Source of the DNA: JACMQW01 sp964536965
GTDB lineage: Bacteria; Bdellovibrionota; UBA1018
Length of the DNA: 64,000 nucleotides
NCBI GenBank assembly: GCA_964536965.1
Contig: CAZIAL010000009.1
Span: 1 to 64,000 of the forward strand
Direction of reading: 5' to 3'
Part shown: positions 17,956 through 26,906 of the stretch, in pieces
Position numbering within the stretch: position 1 is the first letter of the stretch
How the letters are laid out: each line of letters starts with the position of its first letter
Made by a program: the position numbers and the translations under genes
Notes under the pieces: model-generated
The model's database searches: none
Told to the model about the DNA's origin: nothing
What the model saw: only the letters and a program-made list of their open reading frames with translations

Positions 17956-17987
17956 AATGGCCTTTCCTTGTGCCGACGGGAGATCGT

Positions 17988-19307
17988 ATGAGTTTTGACC
18001 GCTTCTTCATCGAAAACGCCGATAAATTCGTGGATAAGACCGTCACGCTGAAGGGCTGGGTCTACAACAAACGAAGCTCAGGAAAGATCAAGTTCCTAAT
18101 GATGCGCGATGGTACCGGCATCCTCCAATGCGTGCTCTTCAAGGGCGAATGCGAAGAGGCTGCGTTCGAGGACTTCGAGAAGCTCACGCAGGAATCCTCC
18201 GTGGAAGTGACCGGAACGATCCGCGCCGGCCGCCAGCCGGGGAGCTTCGAGATGGGCGCGCAGTCGCTGAAAATCGTCAGCATCGCCGAGCCTTATCCGA
18301 TCACTCCGAAAGAACACGGCGTCGAATTCCTGATGAATCATCGCCATCTTTGGATTCGTTCCCAGCGCCAGTGGGCCGCGCTTCGCGTTCGCGCCGAAAT
18401 TATCCGCTCTATCCAAGAATATTTCGACCATCTTGGATTTGTCCGTTTCGATGCCCCGATCCTGACGCCGAATTCCTGCGAAGGGACTTCGACGCTCTTC
18501 TCGACGGAGTACTTCGAGGAAGAGGCTTTCTTAACCCAGTCGGGTCAACTCTACGGAGAAACGGGGGCGATGGCGTTCGGGAAGGTCTATACGTTCGGAC
18601 CGACCTTCCGGGCGGAGAAATCGGCGACGCGAAAACACCTGACCGAGTTCTGGATGATCGAACCGGAGGTCGCTTACATGGACCTCGAACAGAATATGCA
18701 GCTCGGCGAAGGCCTGATCGCGCATATCGCGAACGGCGTACTTACCCGCCGCGCGCGTGAGCTGACCATCCTCGAACGTGACGTGGCAAAACTCGAAATA
18801 TTGAAAGGTTCCTTCCCGCGCATCAGCTACGACGAGGCCTTGAAGATTCTCGAGAAACGTGGAGTCGCGATCCCCTGGGGAGAAGACTTCGGCGCGCCCC
18901 ACGAAGCCGCGCTCGGCGAGGAGTTCGGAAAGCCGGTATGGGTTCATCACATGCCATCCCAAATCAAGGCGTTCTATTTCAAGCAGTCCGACACCCATTT
19001 CGGCGAGGCCGCGAAAGGGACCGGAAAATACGCCTTCGGCTGTGATCTGATCGCTCCGGACGGCTACGGGGAAATCATCGGGGGTGGAAGCCGCGAAGAA
19101 AACTTCGAGGTTCTCCAGCGGCGTATCCAGGAACACGAACTCAACGAAGCGGACTACCAGTGGTATCTAGATCTGCGCCGATACGGCTCCGTTCCGCATT
19201 CCGGTTTCGGTCTCGGGCTCGAGCGGACGGTCGCCTGGATGACGGGCGTTCCCCATGTTCGCGAAACCGTTCCTTATCCGCGCATGATGAACACGCTTCG
19301 TCCTTAA
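17988..19307 (+). CDS. asnS: Asparaginyl-tRNA synthetase
   Basis: Class IIb synthetase charging tRNA-Asn. An N-terminal OB-fold anticodon-binding domain (VTLKGWVYNKRSSGKIKFLMMRDG) is followed by the catalytic domain. Motif 2 is FRAEKSATRKHLTEFWMIEPEVA, and motif 3 is GFGLGLERTVAWM. The RKHLTEF form and the C-terminal PYPR match AsnRS rather than AspRS. I chose the ATG at 17988 (439 residues) because GGGAGA lies just upstream; an in-frame GTG at 17970 has no such site. AsnS presence implies direct charging rather than sole reliance on the amidotransferase route. Confidence 0.95.
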   Translation: MSFDRFFIENADKFVDKTVTLKGWVYNKRSSGKIKFLMMRDGTGILQCVLFKGECEEAAFEDFEKLTQESSVEVTGTIRAGRQPGSFEMGAQSLKIVSIAEPYPITPKEHGVEFLMNHRHLWIRSQRQWAALRVRAEIIRSIQEYFDHLGFVRFDAPILTPNSCEGTSTLFSTEYFEEEAFLTQSGQLYGETGAMAFGKVYTFGPTFRAEKSATRKHLTEFWMIEPEVAYMDLEQNMQLGEGLIAHIANGVLTRRARELTILERDVAKLEILKGSFPRISYDEALKILEKRGVAIPWGEDFGAPHEAALGEEFGKPVWVHHMPSQIKAFYFKQSDTHFGEAAKGTGKYAFGCDLIAPDGYGEIIGGGSREENFEVLQRRIQEHELNEADYQWYLDLRRYGSVPHSGFGLGLERTVAWMTGVPHVRETVPYPRMMNTLRP

Positions 19308-19316
19308 GGAGTGCGA

Positions 19317-19796
19317 GTGAGTTTCGGATTCCACGTCGTGCTCGTCGAGCCGGAAATTCCCCAGAATACGGGGTCGGTCGGCCGTCTCTGTCTCGCGACC
19401 GGATGTACCTTGCATCTGGTGGAACCGCTCGGTTTCGACGTATCCGAATCCGCGGTCCGACGTGCGGGGCTCGACTACTGGGAACATCTGAAAGTGGTGC
19501 GACACCCTTCGATCGAAGCTTTTCTGACCTCGATGCCACCCGATGCGCCGAAAGTCTTCCTTTCTAAAAAGGCGGGACGGACGCTCTACGAAACCAAGAT
19601 CGCGCCGGGGACTTATTTTTTCTTCGGTAAAGAGACGATGGGATTGCCTGACTGGATATTAAATCGTTACGCCGCGGACACGGTCCGGATCCCGATGTTC
19701 GACGCAAGAGTGCGCTCGATCAATCTCGCGACCGCGGTAGGAATCGCCGTTTACGAAGGGGTGCGCCAGCTCGGGACTTCCGAGGAAGTCCTTTAG
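19317..19796 (+). CDS. trmL: tRNA (cytidine/uridine-34 2'-O)-methyltransferase, SPOUT family
   Basis: TrmL methylates the wobble nucleotide of certain leucine tRNAs. The short SPOUT fold is complete: start VVLVEPEIPQNTGSVGRLC, LHLVEPLGF, the knot loop FFGKETMGLP and RSINLATAVGIAVYE. Only about 159 residues long, as expected. The GTG at 19317 is preferred over the GTG at 19311, because the AAGGAG ribosome site ends at 19311. It follows asnS by 9 bases, a translation-related pair. Confidence 0.92.
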   Translation: MSFGFHVVLVEPEIPQNTGSVGRLCLATGCTLHLVEPLGFDVSESAVRRAGLDYWEHLKVVRHPSIEAFLTSMPPDAPKVFLSKKAGRTLYETKIAPGTYFFFGKETMGLPDWILNRYAADTVRIPMFDARVRSINLATAVGIAVYEGVRQLGTSEEVL

Positions 19797-21013
19797 TGAA
19801 GAGCGGCGGAAAAACTATTGCCGGCCGCTCCGCCGGCCCCGCGGCCCGCGTCGCGTTCTTCGCCGTCGTGATGGCCATCGCGGTGGGTTGGTCGTTCGCT
19901 TCCGATGATTTTAAGTATTTCTTCAGCGGCTGGATCGATATCGTGCGCAGCCGAGGAATGCGGTCATGGAATCCGATTCCGTACGCGAATTACACCCCGC
20001 TGAACATCGTCGTCCTATGGGTTTCCGAACGCCTCTATGCGCTCGCGTCGATCAAGGCGTCGAACCTCGATGTTCTGAAACTTTCGGCTCTTTTCGCGCA
20101 GATGACTCTGACGGCGCTCACCTACCGATATTTTCGCGCACACGCTCTGCCGCGTGACCGCGCTTGGCTGGGAGCGCTGACGACGCTTCTCCTACCCACG
20201 CTCTACCTGAACGGGAGCGTATGGGGGCAGTTCGATCTCTGGTACGTCGCTTTTCTCGTCGGATCGATGACCGCGATACGGCGATCCGATCTGAGCGACG
20301 CGATCTTCTATTATGTGCTCGCGTTGATGTGGAAGGCGCAGGCCCTGTTTTTTCTCCCGATCTTTTCGGCGATTTTTCTCGTTCTGTACTTCCGCCGGAA
20401 GCGTTACGGGCGGGATCTTTTCGGGGTCGTGATGGCGATTCTTTCGCCGCTCACCCTCGGAAGCGTGGCCGGCTGGATGAATGGGATGCCCCTTCTCGGA
20501 GTTCCGAAAATATACTTTGGGCAGAAGGACGTCTTCGCCCAGCTCTCAATGAACGCGCCGAATCTCTGGGCCTTCTTCCCGAGTCTGGACTATTCGCAGT
20601 GGGTGGAACGCGGAATCGGGCTCGGACTTTCCGTGTCCGGCGCGGTCTTTGCGGGATATTTAGTGACCCATTTCGGCGACCGTCGCCCGGCGCCGGGAGA
20701 TTCTCCGCGTACGCTCGACTGGACGCTCGCCGCCGCGATTCTCGTCCCGTTCGCGCTGCCGAAAATGCACGAGCGATACTTCATTTTCGCCGAGATGGTC
20801 GCCTTCGCGCGTTTCATTATAATGCCAGGTATGAGGACCGCATGGCCGGTAGTCGTCCTCCAGGCGGTATCGCTTCGAACTTACGGAACCTACCTCTTCG
20901 GATGGGGACCGGCTCCGTTTACCATCTTGGTTCCGCTTCTGGGGGTCACGGGTCTGATCGAAACCGCTCTCGCGATGCGTGGTGAGAAACGATTTAATCC
21001 TCGGTCATCTTGA
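19796..21013 (+). CDS. Multi-pass membrane glycosyltransferase-like protein (GT-C/GT87-like)
   Basis: The 405-residue protein has about nine to ten membrane segments. An early luminal loop carries the SDDFKYFFSGWIDIVRSRGM region typical of GT-C enzymes, and LPKMHERYFIF is a motif shared by mannosyltransferase-like families that use polyprenyl-phosphate sugars. The acceptor is unknown. It begins with GTG overlapping the trmL stop by one base, with GAGGAAG upstream. Its end overlaps the convergent cNMP-binding gene by 20 bases. Confidence 0.72.
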   Translation: MKSGGKTIAGRSAGPAARVAFFAVVMAIAVGWSFASDDFKYFFSGWIDIVRSRGMRSWNPIPYANYTPLNIVVLWVSERLYALASIKASNLDVLKLSALFAQMTLTALTYRYFRAHALPRDRAWLGALTTLLLPTLYLNGSVWGQFDLWYVAFLVGSMTAIRRSDLSDAIFYYVLALMWKAQALFFLPIFSAIFLVLYFRRKRYGRDLFGVVMAILSPLTLGSVAGWMNGMPLLGVPKIYFGQKDVFAQLSMNAPNLWAFFPSLDYSQWVERGIGLGLSVSGAVFAGYLVTHFGDRRPAPGDSPRTLDWTLAAAILVPFALPKMHERYFIFAEMVAFARFIIMPGMRTAWPVVVLQAVSLRTYGTYLFGWGPAPFTILVPLLGVTGLIETALAMRGEKRFNPRSS

Positions 21014-21455
21014 GGATTTTGGCGGTCTCGGAATCGTCGTCTTCGGCATCCACCGTATCTTCTTCTTTGCGGCGTTGGATCTGGTTTTCGCCGACCCGTT
21101 CTTTCAGTTCGCGAATGACTTCGTCGGCATCGCGCAGGCGTGAAGCGAGCCCGATCATGATTTTCTTCAGATAATCGGGTGCCGGATCGAACATCGGCCG
21201 CAAGGCATCGTAGGGAATTTCCACGACCTCACAGTAGGTGAGGGCGACGGCATCCGCGCTTCTCGGGCGGGCGTCGAAAAAACCGATCTCACCGATGATC
21301 TGGTTAGGGCCAACTTGGGCGATTTCGATGAACCCATCGTCAACCGCCTTACGGATCGATACGCGTCCCACTTTCACGAGATAGAGCGATTTTGCGTCGC
21401 TTCCTTCGTTAAATAAGGCTTCTCCGGCACGAAAGGTCGAGGATTGGGCTGACAT
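20994..21455 (-). CDS. Cyclic-nucleotide-binding-domain protein
   Basis: A single cyclic nucleotide-binding domain (about residues 3-115) shows FRAGEALFNEGSDAKSLYLVKVGRV, then IGEIGFFDARPRSADAVA, the phosphate-binding cassette position. An acidic, charged tail (to residue 153) follows. No DNA-binding helix-turn-helix is visible, so it is not a CRP-type regulator; it may be a sensor subunit. The frame is open further upstream, but the ATG at 21455 starts exactly at the domain and leaves room for the divergent promoter of the next gene. Confidence 0.8.
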   Translation of the reverse strand: MSAQSSTFRAGEALFNEGSDAKSLYLVKVGRVSIRKAVDDGFIEIAQVGPNQIIGEIGFFDARPRSADAVALTYCEVVEIPYDALRPMFDPAPDYLKKIMIGLASRLRDADEVIRELKERVGENQIQRRKEEDTVDAEDDDSETAKILKMTED

Positions 21456-21501
21456 GCAATTGAGGGTGACACGTTCGACTTCGATTTGGCAAGATAGGGG
21501 T

Positions 21502-21957
21502 ATGACGCAAAAACTCGCCTCTAAGTTCGCCGAGTATCGGGAGTACCATACGACCCGCGGGAATCGGATCACGCACTCTATCGGGGTGCCGCTGATCGCG
21601 ACTTCCGCCTTCGGCCTTCTCGCGATGGTCACTTTCGGAAACGATTCTTTTAAGGATTCGATGCTTCGGCCGGATCTGGGATGGGCCGTCTGGATCATCG
21701 CCGCGGGCTTCTATCTCTACTGGGACTGGAAGATCGCGCTTCCATTCGCCCTCGTCATGACCGGGATGTACTTCATCGGACGTTCATTGCCGCTCGAAAT
21801 CCTGATCGGAATGCAAGTCGTCGGCTGGATCGTCCAGTACGTCGGTCACCTACACTACGAAAAGAAAAGTCCGGCTTTCTATAAAAATCTGGCCCATCTG
21901 CTTATCGGTCCCCTCTGGGTCTTCGCCAAGGCAATCCGATACGGAGGGGTCGCTTAG
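21502..21957 (+). CDS. Mpo1/DUF962-family membrane protein
   Basis: The 151-residue protein from the ATG at 21502 matches the Mpo1/YGL010w-like family. The histidine-rich opening EYHTTRGNRITHSIGVPL is followed by four hydrophobic helices and a conserved QVVGWIVQYVGHLHYEKKSPA block. Yeast Mpo1 is an iron-dependent dioxygenase that shortens 2-hydroxy fatty acids; the conserved histidines here would serve as metal ligands. Bacterial function is inferred. Upstream in-frame starts exist but would run into the divergent gene. It overlaps the convergent YdjM-like gene by 56 bases. Confidence 0.82.
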   Translation: MTQKLASKFAEYREYHTTRGNRITHSIGVPLIATSAFGLLAMVTFGNDSFKDSMLRPDLGWAVWIIAAGFYLYWDWKIALPFALVMTGMYFIGRSLPLEILIGMQVVGWIVQYVGHLHYEKKSPAFYKNLAHLLIGPLWVFAKAIRYGGVA

Positions 21958-22480
21958 GCTTCCACTGCTTCTTTTTCCAGTAGTCCCAGCCGAGAATCGC
22001 GAGGCCGATCCCTTCCGTCAGGAGCAAAAGGGGTCGGCCAACGCTTTTTAAATGATCGAAGAGGGTGGGGAACGGCTGCACCCCGAACCGAGCTTCGTAA
22101 AAAGGAAACAGGGCCGCTAGCCGGAGCGACGATTCGCCCTCGATATGCATCCGCTCATGGATCCAATAATCTTGGAAACCGTCTAGGACTAGGTGGCTGG
22201 CGACACCGAGTCCGATCGCGGCCAGCAGAGGAGAGCGTTTTAGCCACGCGATCGCCGTAAGGCCGACGACGAAGATCCCCGTATGCCCGAAGGTTCGAGT
22301 ACAGGAGATCAACCCGAGTTCGGCGCCGTACTTCCCCGTGGCAAGCGACAGACCGTAGTAAAGAGGCTTATCGACGAGGTCGGGAAGGATCGTTCCGAGC
22401 AATATCGCGCGATAAGGAAGTCTTCGGCCGAGCGGAGCCGCGATCTTCGAACCGATACCGAGATGTCCGAAAATCCACAT
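21902..22480 (-). CDS. YdjM-like membrane-bound metal-dependent hydrolase family protein
   Basis: This 192-residue multi-pass protein carries the family's spaced motifs: N-terminal FGHLGIGSK, LGTILPDLVDK, RTFGHTG and SHLVLDGFQDYW. The histidines and aspartates are the presumed metal site; enzymatic activity is not established for the family. The basic C-terminal tail overlaps the convergent Mpo1-like gene by 56 bases, which is long; the stop may be correct, as both frames are otherwise intact. It is seven bases downstream of the MDR gene, ending the leftward transketolase unit. Confidence 0.75.
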   Translation of the reverse strand: MWIFGHLGIGSKIAAPLGRRLPYRAILLGTILPDLVDKPLYYGLSLATGKYGAELGLISCTRTFGHTGIFVVGLTAIAWLKRSPLLAAIGLGVASHLVLDGFQDYWIHERMHIEGESSLRLAALFPFYEARFGVQPFPTLFDHLKSVGRPLLLLTEGIGLAILGWDYWKKKQWKPKRPLRIGLPWRRPRGDR

Positions 22481-22487
22481 TCGCGAC

Positions 22488-23540
22488 CTAGCGGACGAGA
22501 ACGGCTTTGCCGAAAAGTTTTCGCTCTTCGATTAAGGTGAGAGCCTCTCCGAGCTGGTCCATCGGAAAAGTACGATCGATCACCGGTCGAAGTTTTCCTT
22601 CGGCGACGAGGGCGACCAGTCTGATCAGATCGGCTTTCGATCCCATGGTGGTTCCGAGGAGTGACAGATTCTTAAAGAAAAGGGCTTTCAAATCGATCGT
22701 CACGTCGCCTCCGCTGGTCGCGCCGCAAGTGGCGAGCCGCCCACCCCAGGCCAGGCTTTTCATCGACTCGTTGAAGGTGTCCGCGCCGACATGATCGATC
22801 GCGACTTCGACTCCGCGCTTACCGAGCGGTTTCAGAATTTTCTTCAGCTCTTCGCGGAAGTTCTGTCTCCGATACTGGATGACGTGGTCGGCACCGATCG
22901 CCCGCGCCTTTTCGATCTTCGAATCGTCTCCCACCGTCGTGATCACGTTCGCGCCGAAGAGTTTGCAAATCTGAATCGCCGCCATGGATACGCCGCTGCC
23001 GCCGGCTTGAATGAGAACCCATTCTCCGGCTTGGACTCGAGCTTTGCGAACGACCATGGTCCACGCCGTCAGGAACGGAATTCCGATGGCGGCGGCCGTT
23101 TCGAAAGAAAGGGAGTCGGGGATGGCGACGATGTTCGCGATGGAAACCACGACAGAGTCCGAACAGCCGCCGTCCATGGTTTCGCCGCGGATTCCGTACT
23201 TCGAGCAGAGCGGGTCGTTCCCTCCGAGGCAGGCCTCGCAGCGTCCGCACGACACACCCGGCGAAATGAGGACGCGGGAGCCGAGCTTGAAACTCGCCCC
23301 TAATGCATTTTCGGCACCCGGACCGAACTCGGCGATCGTCCCGACGGCGTCGGTTCCGGGGACGAGGGGTAGCGGAAATTTATGTCCGGGAACTCCCTTC
23401 CGAACCCAGAGGTCCAGATGGTTCAGACCTACCGCGCGTATTTCCACGCGCACTTCGAGCGGTCCCGGCGCGGGGGTTGCGAGATCAAGCCTCTTCAGGA
23501 CCTCGTTGCCGCCGTGAGCATCGATCCGCCAAGCCTTCAT
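22488..23540 (-). CDS. Zinc-type MDR alcohol dehydrogenase / quinone oxidoreductase
   Basis: A 350-residue medium-chain dehydrogenase/reductase. The N-terminal GroES-like domain has a GxNHLDLWVRKG start and the four-Cys structural zinc loop (CGRCEACLGGNDPLC). The Rossmann half shows AGGSGVSMAAIQICKLFGANV, a nucleotide-binding GxGxxG-like loop suggesting NADPH use. The substrate is unknown. Its start overlaps the downstream end of the transketolase C-subunit gene by four bases, so it is in the same operon. Confidence 0.88.
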   Translation of the reverse strand: MKAWRIDAHGGNEVLKRLDLATPAPGPLEVRVEIRAVGLNHLDLWVRKGVPGHKFPLPLVPGTDAVGTIAEFGPGAENALGASFKLGSRVLISPGVSCGRCEACLGGNDPLCSKYGIRGETMDGGCSDSVVVSIANIVAIPDSLSFETAAAIGIPFLTAWTMVVRKARVQAGEWVLIQAGGSGVSMAAIQICKLFGANVITTVGDDSKIEKARAIGADHVIQYRRQNFREELKKILKPLGKRGVEVAIDHVGADTFNESMKSLAWGGRLATCGATSGGDVTIDLKALFFKNLSLLGTTMGSKADLIRLVALVAEGKLRPVIDRTFPMDQLGEALTLIEERKLFGKAVLVR

Positions 23541-24481
23541 TTCTTCAGACTTTCGGCGATTTTTTTTCCGGAAATTCCATGCTGATCGTAAAGTTCGTCG
23601 GGTTCTCCAGATTCTCCGAAGAGATCCTGAACGCCGTATTTCACGAGTTTTGGATGGTGATCGAGTTTCGCCAGCGTCTCGGCCACGCAGGAACCGAGAC
23701 CACCGATAACGGAATGGTCTTCGACCGAAATGACAAGATCCGCTCCCGCGACCGCCTGGATGACGCCCGCTTCGTCGAACGGCTTGAGAGAGTGCACGTT
23801 ATAGACTGCGAGCGAACGGCCCGAACCTTCGAGGATGTCGGCGGCCTTAATCGCTTCCGCGGTACCGGCTCCGGAAGCAAAGGCCACTACTTTTTTGGCG
23901 CCCGTCGAGGCGTCGCGAAGTTTCGTGATCTTCGTGGCTTCCCATTTCGCGCCCGTCTTCTGGGTCAGAATCGAAAGATCCGGAAGGTTTTGGCGGGTCA
24001 GGCGGATATAAGCCGGGCCTTTCCATTTCTCGACGAGGAAATCCATCAGGAGTTCGGTCTCTTTCGCGTCCATGGGCTGGAATACGCCCATGGTCGGGAG
24101 CGCACGCATGAGGGAAATGTCTTCGAGGCCCATCTGCGAGTGACCATCGTCGCCGATGCCGACTCCCGCGTGAGTACCGATCAATCGGACGTTCGCACCC
24201 GAGTAGGCGACCGAGAGTCGGATCGTATCGTAACGGCCGGTCAGGAAGCATCCGAAGCTGCAGAGAAAAGGGAGCTTTCCCGTGAACGCGAGGCCGGCGG
24301 CGGCGCCGATCATATTCATCTCGGAGATGCCCATCTCGAAGAAGCGCTCCGGATACTTTTTCGCAAATATTTCCGACTTCGTCGACTTCGCGAGATCGGC
24401 GTCCAGAACGACGATGTCTTTGTTTTTTTCGCCCCAGGCGGCGAGTGATTCACCGAAAGCTTGTCTCGTGGATTTCGACAT
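23537..24481 (-). CDS. Transketolase C-terminal (pyrimidine-binding) subunit
   Basis: Some bacteria and archaea split transketolase into two chains; this is the second half (314 residues). It has the ThDP pyrimidine-binding domain (VLDADLAKSTKSEIFAKKYPERFFEMGISEMNMIGAAAGLA, with the catalytic Glu) and a C-terminal domain (VISVEDHSVIGGLGSCVAE). With the N-terminal chain encoded one base upstream it would form the active enzyme of the non-oxidative pentose phosphate pathway. A 1-deoxyxylulose-phosphate-synthase-like role is less likely because the halves are separate. Confidence 0.93.
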   Translation of the reverse strand: MSKSTRQAFGESLAAWGEKNKDIVVLDADLAKSTKSEIFAKKYPERFFEMGISEMNMIGAAAGLAFTGKLPFLCSFGCFLTGRYDTIRLSVAYSGANVRLIGTHAGVGIGDDGHSQMGLEDISLMRALPTMGVFQPMDAKETELLMDFLVEKWKGPAYIRLTRQNLPDLSILTQKTGAKWEATKITKLRDASTGAKKVVAFASGAGTAEAIKAADILEGSGRSLAVYNVHSLKPFDEAGVIQAVAGADLVISVEDHSVIGGLGSCVAETLAKLDHHPKLVKYGVQDLFGESGEPDELYDQHGISGKKIAESLKK

Positions 24482-24482
24482 C

Positions 24483-25337
24483 TTAGGCGCCTTTCATTTG
24501 GGAGAGTTTTGCTTTGATTTCGGAGATCGCGCGGTCGCGCTCTTCGGGCTTCGGACAGACGCCATGCCAGCCGATATTATTTTCCATGAAGGAAACGCCT
24601 TTGCCCTTCACCGTGCGGGCGAGGATGAAAAACGGTTTTTTCGATCCGGATTCGGCGGCTTTCGAAAACTTCGCATAAGCCGACGTGATCTGGTCCATAT
24701 CGTGGCCGTCGATCTCGACGACCTCCCAGCCGAAGCTTTCCCACTTCGCGCGAAGCGGCTCGAGCGGCATGACTTCGGAAACCGGGCCGTCGATCTGGCC
24801 GTTGTTCGCGTCGAGAATCGCGCAGAGATTCGAGAGGCCGAACTTCGGTGCCGAGAGCGCGGACTCCCAGACCTGGCCCTCTTGGATCTCTCCGTCGCCG
24901 AGCAGACAGAAGACGCGGCCTTTTTTGCCGTCGAGTCGGTTCCCCATCGCGATCCCTTGCGCGACGGAAAGTCCTTGGCCGAGCGAGCCCGTGGAAGCTT
25001 CGACAATGGGCATTCGCACGCGATCGGGGTGGCCCTGAAGACGGCTACCCGTCTTTCGCAGAGTCATGAGTTCTTTTTCTTCGATGAATCCCTTTTTGGC
25101 GAGGATCGCGTAGAGCGCGGGGACCCCGTGCCCCTTGGATAAGATGAAACGGTCGCGGTCGGCTGCGAGCGTTTTCGCCGAGTCGACCCCTTTCATTTCG
25201 CTAAACCAGAGCGCGGTCAGCAGGTCGATCGCCGAAAGGCTGCCGCCCGGGTGTCCGGACTTCGCTTCGGTGAGCATTTCGATGATCTGAATGCGAAATT
25301 CCTGGGCCAAAAGGGCGAGTTCTCGTGAAGATTGCAT
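24483..25337 (-). CDS. Transketolase N-terminal (diphosphate-binding) subunit
   Basis: The 284-residue chain carries the ThDP diphosphate-binding half: SGHPGGSLSAIDLLTAL, KGHGVPALYAIL, GSLGQGLSVAQGIAMG and the metal motif GDGEIQEGQVWE, ending before the pyrimidine domain. It pairs with the next gene to make a heterotetrameric transketolase. It is the first gene of a four-gene leftward unit (tktN-tktC-MDR-YdjM-like). Confidence 0.93.
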   Translation of the reverse strand: MQSSRELALLAQEFRIQIIEMLTEAKSGHPGGSLSAIDLLTALWFSEMKGVDSAKTLAADRDRFILSKGHGVPALYAILAKKGFIEEKELMTLRKTGSRLQGHPDRVRMPIVEASTGSLGQGLSVAQGIAMGNRLDGKKGRVFCLLGDGEIQEGQVWESALSAPKFGLSNLCAILDANNGQIDGPVSEVMPLEPLRAKWESFGWEVVEIDGHDMDQITSAYAKFSKAAESGSKKPFFILARTVKGKGVSFMENNIGWHGVCPKPEERDRAISEIKAKLSQMKGA

Positions 25338-25458
25338 GAATCAGTCATCGCATGGCCAAGGTCGGAGAGTCGAGATGAATGCAATGCGAAACGAGTGAGG
25401 TTTTTTGCGAGATCCCCCCGAATTCGGCTACGAATCGGATCGAGAGCGGCTTCTCCGT

Positions 25459-25486
25459 TTGACCCGGTTTGACGCTTTGCTAGACT
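25459..25486 (+). promoter_or_regulatory. Candidate sigma-70 promoter, leaderless arrangement
   Basis: TTGACC (25459-25464), 16-base spacer, TAGACT (25481-25486), with the MFS gene's ATG starting 8 bases later and no Shine-Dalgarno. The geometry puts transcription start at or next to the start codon. Confidence 0.4.
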
Positions 25487-25493
25487 GCCCTCT

Positions 25494-26906
25494 ATGTCCA
25501 AAAAAGGGTGGGTGCTCGGCACGGTCGCGTGCGGCACCTTCATGGCTACACTCGATTCGAGTATCGTGAATATCGCGCTGCCCACCCTAACCAAGGCGCT
25601 GAATACGGACCTGCGTTCCATTAAATGGGTCATCGTCATCTATCTCCTGACGATCACCTGCTCGCTCCTCCCATTCGGCCGACTGTCGGATCTCTACGGA
25701 CGGAAAAAGGTTTTTCAATGGGGATTCATCGTTTTCACCCTGGGCTCGCTGCTCTGCGGATTCGCGGTGAATCTCCAGCATCTGATCCTTGCGCGCATTT
25801 TGCAGGGTCTCGGTGCCTCGATGCTCATGGCGAACGGTCCCGCGATCGTCACGCAGAACTTCAGTCACGGTAGCCGCGGCAAGGCGCTCGGCATCCTCTC
25901 CATGGTCGTCAGCATCGGCCTCGTCTCCGGTCCGAGCATCGGGGGATTTCTGATTTCGACCCTCGGTTGGCGGTCGATCTTTCTCGTGAACGTGCCGATC
26001 GGTCTTCTCGGATTTCTTTTCGCCGGCCAGCATCTGGATCCGATGGAAAGACGAAAGAATGCGGGCCCATTCGACTGGGGCGGAGCTTTTCTCCAGATGC
26101 TCGTGCTCCTCCTCTTTATCCTGTTCGTCGACCCGCCGGCCTTCACCGTGGCGGACAGCAAACCGATCGTCGTTTCTCGATGGCTGCTCGGCGGAGGTCT
26201 CGTCCTCACGAGCTGGATTTTCTATGTGATCCAGAAGCAGGTACCCGAACCGATTCTGGACTTTTCCCTGTTTAAGATCCGAACGTTTTGGGCCGCGAAT
26301 CTCGCGAACTTCCTGAATTTCGTCGCGTATTCTTCGCTCCTCGTGCTGATGCCGTTCTATCTCGAAGAAGTCCTCACCTTCAATCCCGAGCACGCGGGTT
26401 ACCTGATGAGCGCGATTCCGCTGACGGTGTTCGTCGTAGCGCCGATCTCGGGCCACCTTTCGGATCGAATGGGCACTCGTTATCTCTGCGCCTTCGGGGC
26501 GCTGGTATCGACGCTCGCACTTCTTTTCATGGCCGGGATCGGCGGACGCGGACTGCACGAAGCGAGTTCCCAAATCTGGGTCATCGTCGCGCTTCTTTCC
26601 GTCGGACTTTCATCGGGTCTTTTTCAGGCTCCGAATAACGTGGCCTTGATGAGCTCGATCCAGACGGATAAGTTGGGCGTCGCCTCCGCGATCATGGCCA
26701 CGATTCGCAACCTCGGGCTGGTCACGGGTACCGGCGTGGCGGCGAAAGTCTTCTCGTGGCGCCACGGCGAGACTGGCGACTTCGTCGATGCTTTTCATAT
26801 CTCGCTCTATATCGCTGGTTTCCTCGCGTTCGGGGCCGTCATCGCTTCGCTCGCAAAGAAGGACGAGATCGCCGTGCCGGAGCCGGAAGAAACGCAGGCG
26901 ACATGA
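25494..26906 (+). CDS. MFS efflux transporter, DHA2 (EmrB/QacA) type, 14 TM
   Basis: The 470-residue protein shows about 14 hydrophobic helices. The N-terminal motif C-like start (ATLDSSIVNIALPTL) is diagnostic for drug:H+ antiporter family 2, and motif A in the loop between helices 2 and 3 reads GRLSDLYGRKKVF. GPSIGGFLI is the antiporter motif C region. These pumps export drugs, dyes or metabolites with proton exchange; the substrate is unknown. The partner periplasmic adaptor (EmrA) is not adjacent. The thioredoxin-like gene overlaps its stop. Confidence 0.93.
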   Translation: MSKKGWVLGTVACGTFMATLDSSIVNIALPTLTKALNTDLRSIKWVIVIYLLTITCSLLPFGRLSDLYGRKKVFQWGFIVFTLGSLLCGFAVNLQHLILARILQGLGASMLMANGPAIVTQNFSHGSRGKALGILSMVVSIGLVSGPSIGGFLISTLGWRSIFLVNVPIGLLGFLFAGQHLDPMERRKNAGPFDWGGAFLQMLVLLLFILFVDPPAFTVADSKPIVVSRWLLGGGLVLTSWIFYVIQKQVPEPILDFSLFKIRTFWAANLANFLNFVAYSSLLVLMPFYLEEVLTFNPEHAGYLMSAIPLTVFVVAPISGHLSDRMGTRYLCAFGALVSTLALLFMAGIGGRGLHEASSQIWVIVALLSVGLSSGLFQAPNNVALMSSIQTDKLGVASAIMATIRNLGLVTGTGVAAKVFSWRHGETGDFVDAFHISLYIAGFLAFGAVIASLAKKDEIAVPEPEETQAT